DNA from: Reichenbachiella versicolor
GTDB lineage: Bacteria; Bacteroidota; Bacteroidia; Cytophagales; Cyclobacteriaceae
Direction of reading: 5' to 3'
Assembly (NCBI RefSeq): GCF_003171675.1
Contig: NZ_QFZQ01000001.1
Span: 496,001-560,000 of the forward strand
DNA: 64,000 nucleotides
The translations under genes and the position numbers were made by a program. This document shows, piece by piece, positions 63,142 through 64,000 of this stretch. Each line of letters begins with the position of its first letter. Position 1 is the first letter of the stretch. The notes under the pieces were generated by a model. That model was not told the origin of the DNA, made no database searches, and was given only the letters and a program-made list of their open reading frames with translations.

Positions 63142-64000
63142 ATGAATGCAGTAGAAGCTCGGTTTGATATCGCTAAGAAGACTATTCTGATCTCACCACA
63201 GCCAGCGGTTATATTCAATGCTGATTTCAAAGTTTTATTTTCCAATGAAGCTTTTCAAAAGTCCTTTCCTTCCACAGATGACTTGCTAGAAATGTTTAGG
63301 GATACAGAGCGTGAAAGTTTGCAGACTAACTTGGAAGCTGATAGAGAGGAGGCCATAGAGTTGTTTTTGACAATAGAGCAAGGTCAGTCACCGAGGCATT
63401 CTAAGTGGCGATTTCAGTATATAGAAGAGATTGATTCACATATTGGATTTGGGCAAGTGTTTGAAGAAGAAAAGGCTTCAGTGACACAGGTGGCTGAGCA
63501 ACTCATGGAATCGACCGATGATATTACTGACTTTTCTAGGCATTTGACCTCTAATATTGATAAGGTTCAGCTGATCACCGACCATATATCAGACGTGGTG
63601 TGCTTACATCATCCTGATGATGCTAGATATCTATATGTGTCACCTTCCGTCACTTCTTTGGTAGGGTATCTACCTACAGAGCTAGAAGGTAAGACGCCGT
63701 ACGAGTTTTTTCATCCAGATTTCTTAGAGCTTTTAGAAAAAGACCACCAGCGCAGTGCTGAAGGAACAGTAGATGGCCCACCTCCAGTGATGGACGTACT
63801 ATTGTTGACCAAAGGTGGGGGGAAGAAATGGGCTTCTGTGCATAGCCATCCGCTATTTGATGAAGAGGGCAATGTAGCTTTGATTATCAGCTCGGCAAGA
63901 GATATCTCAGATCGCAAAAAGTATGAGGAGGAACTAATAAGGAAAAATAGAGAACTGAATGCGTTTTCGTATCGGATATCGCACGATTTGAGGTCTCCAT
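63142..64000 (+). CDS. PAS-domain sensor histidine kinase (5' part, cut by window end)
   Basis: 286 codons visible. Two PAS-type regions: a first from about residue 10 (PQPAVIFNADFKVLFSNEAF), and a second from about residue 150 (ISDVVCLHHPDDARYLYVSP, GYLPTELEGKTPYEFFHPDF, then the PAC segment IISSARDISDRKKYEEEL). The sequence ends in the start of a HisKA domain: NAFSYRISHDLRSP, with the phospho-acceptor His. No transmembrane segment or signal peptide is seen, so it is probably a cytoplasmic light, redox or ligand sensor. The ATP-binding part lies outside. Confidence 0.88.
   Translation, partial: MNAVEARFDIAKKTILISPQPAVIFNADFKVLFSNEAFQKSFPSTDDLLEMFRDTERESLQTNLEADREEAIELFLTIEQGQSPRHSKWRFQYIEEIDSHIGFGQVFEEEKASVTQVAEQLMESTDDITDFSRHLTSNIDKVQLITDHISDVVCLHHPDDARYLYVSPSVTSLVGYLPTELEGKTPYEFFHPDFLELLEKDHQRSAEGTVDGPPPVMDVLLLTKGGGKKWASVHSHPLFDEEGNVALIISSARDISDRKKYEEELIRKNRELNAFSYRISHDLRSP

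Noticed and set aside
1-64000. tRNA, rRNA, insertion sequences, phage genes, toxin-antitoxin pairs, riboswitches
   Set aside because: No T-loop/anticodon patterns, transposase motifs, inverted terminal repeats with target duplications, or cobalamin/TPP-box sequences were found by eye; a covariance-model search would be the decisive check.

Overview
The window looks like chromosome from a marine, gliding-type Bacteroidota, most likely a Cytophagales-like genus. The DNA is AT-rich. Several secreted proteins end in type IX secretion (T9SS) sorting domains. Outer-membrane proteins and lipoproteins are plentiful. Two gene orders are typical of the phylum: miaB / sigma-54 activator / lptE / TPR protein / secG, and BT_3928-type DoxX protein / DUF1599 / folP / cdaA. 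No rRNA, tRNA, insertion sequence, phage or CRISPR array was found. Shine-Dalgarno sequences are weak, as usual in this phylum, so starts were chosen from protein N-termini.

Layout. 1-3.7 kb (minus): a partial surface-antigen barrel, a small outer-membrane barrel, an ABC-F ATPase and an NAD(P)-binding protein. 3.9-10.7 kb (plus): a YHYH protein, a repeat-bearing 1.1 kb gap, and two paralogous TonB-dependent receptors in tandem. 11-20 kb: a decayed STAS-like gene and two intact relatives, an OmpA-type protein, a large secreted T9SS protein, a VOC protein, glutamate dehydrogenase, a lipoprotein and a GIDE-like membrane protein. 20-22.4 kb: a GH3 glycosidase lipoprotein. 22.8-28.7 kb (minus): the miaB-to-secG operon, whose TPR gene is split at a poly-A slippery site. 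28.8-34.6 kb (plus): a giant subtilisin-like T9SS protease and a lipoprotein, separated by a phased 21-bp repeat. 34.7-40.8 kb: a photolyase / epimerase / SRPBCC / Lacal_2735 / fasciclin group divergent from a B12-binding MerR photoreceptor-type regulator. 40.9-48.3 kb (minus): a uracil-DNA glycosylase and a tight five-gene operon (DUF1800, DUF1501, barrel, lipoprotein, glycosyltransferase). 48.5-52 kb: the DoxX / DUF1599 / folP / cdaA block. 52-60 kb (plus): a sigma factor pair, an alcohol dehydrogenase, a truncated patatin, LysE, a C45-like hydrolase, and an AraC regulator with an NTF2-like / enoyl-CoA hydratase pair. 60-64 kb: small proteins, a DUF6261 gene preceded by a 41-bp hairpin array, and a partial PAS sensor kinase.

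Most interesting: (1) a dnaX-like A AAA AAG slip site that would join the two halves of the TPR gene by a -1 frameshift; (2) an array of 41-bp GC-rich double-hairpin units just upstream of a DUF6261 gene, with a DUF6261-like remnant elsewhere in the window; (3) a 21-bp phased repeat that changes orientation part-way; (4) a probable light-responsive group under a CarH/LitR-like regulator with repeated TGTTC boxes in the promoter regions.
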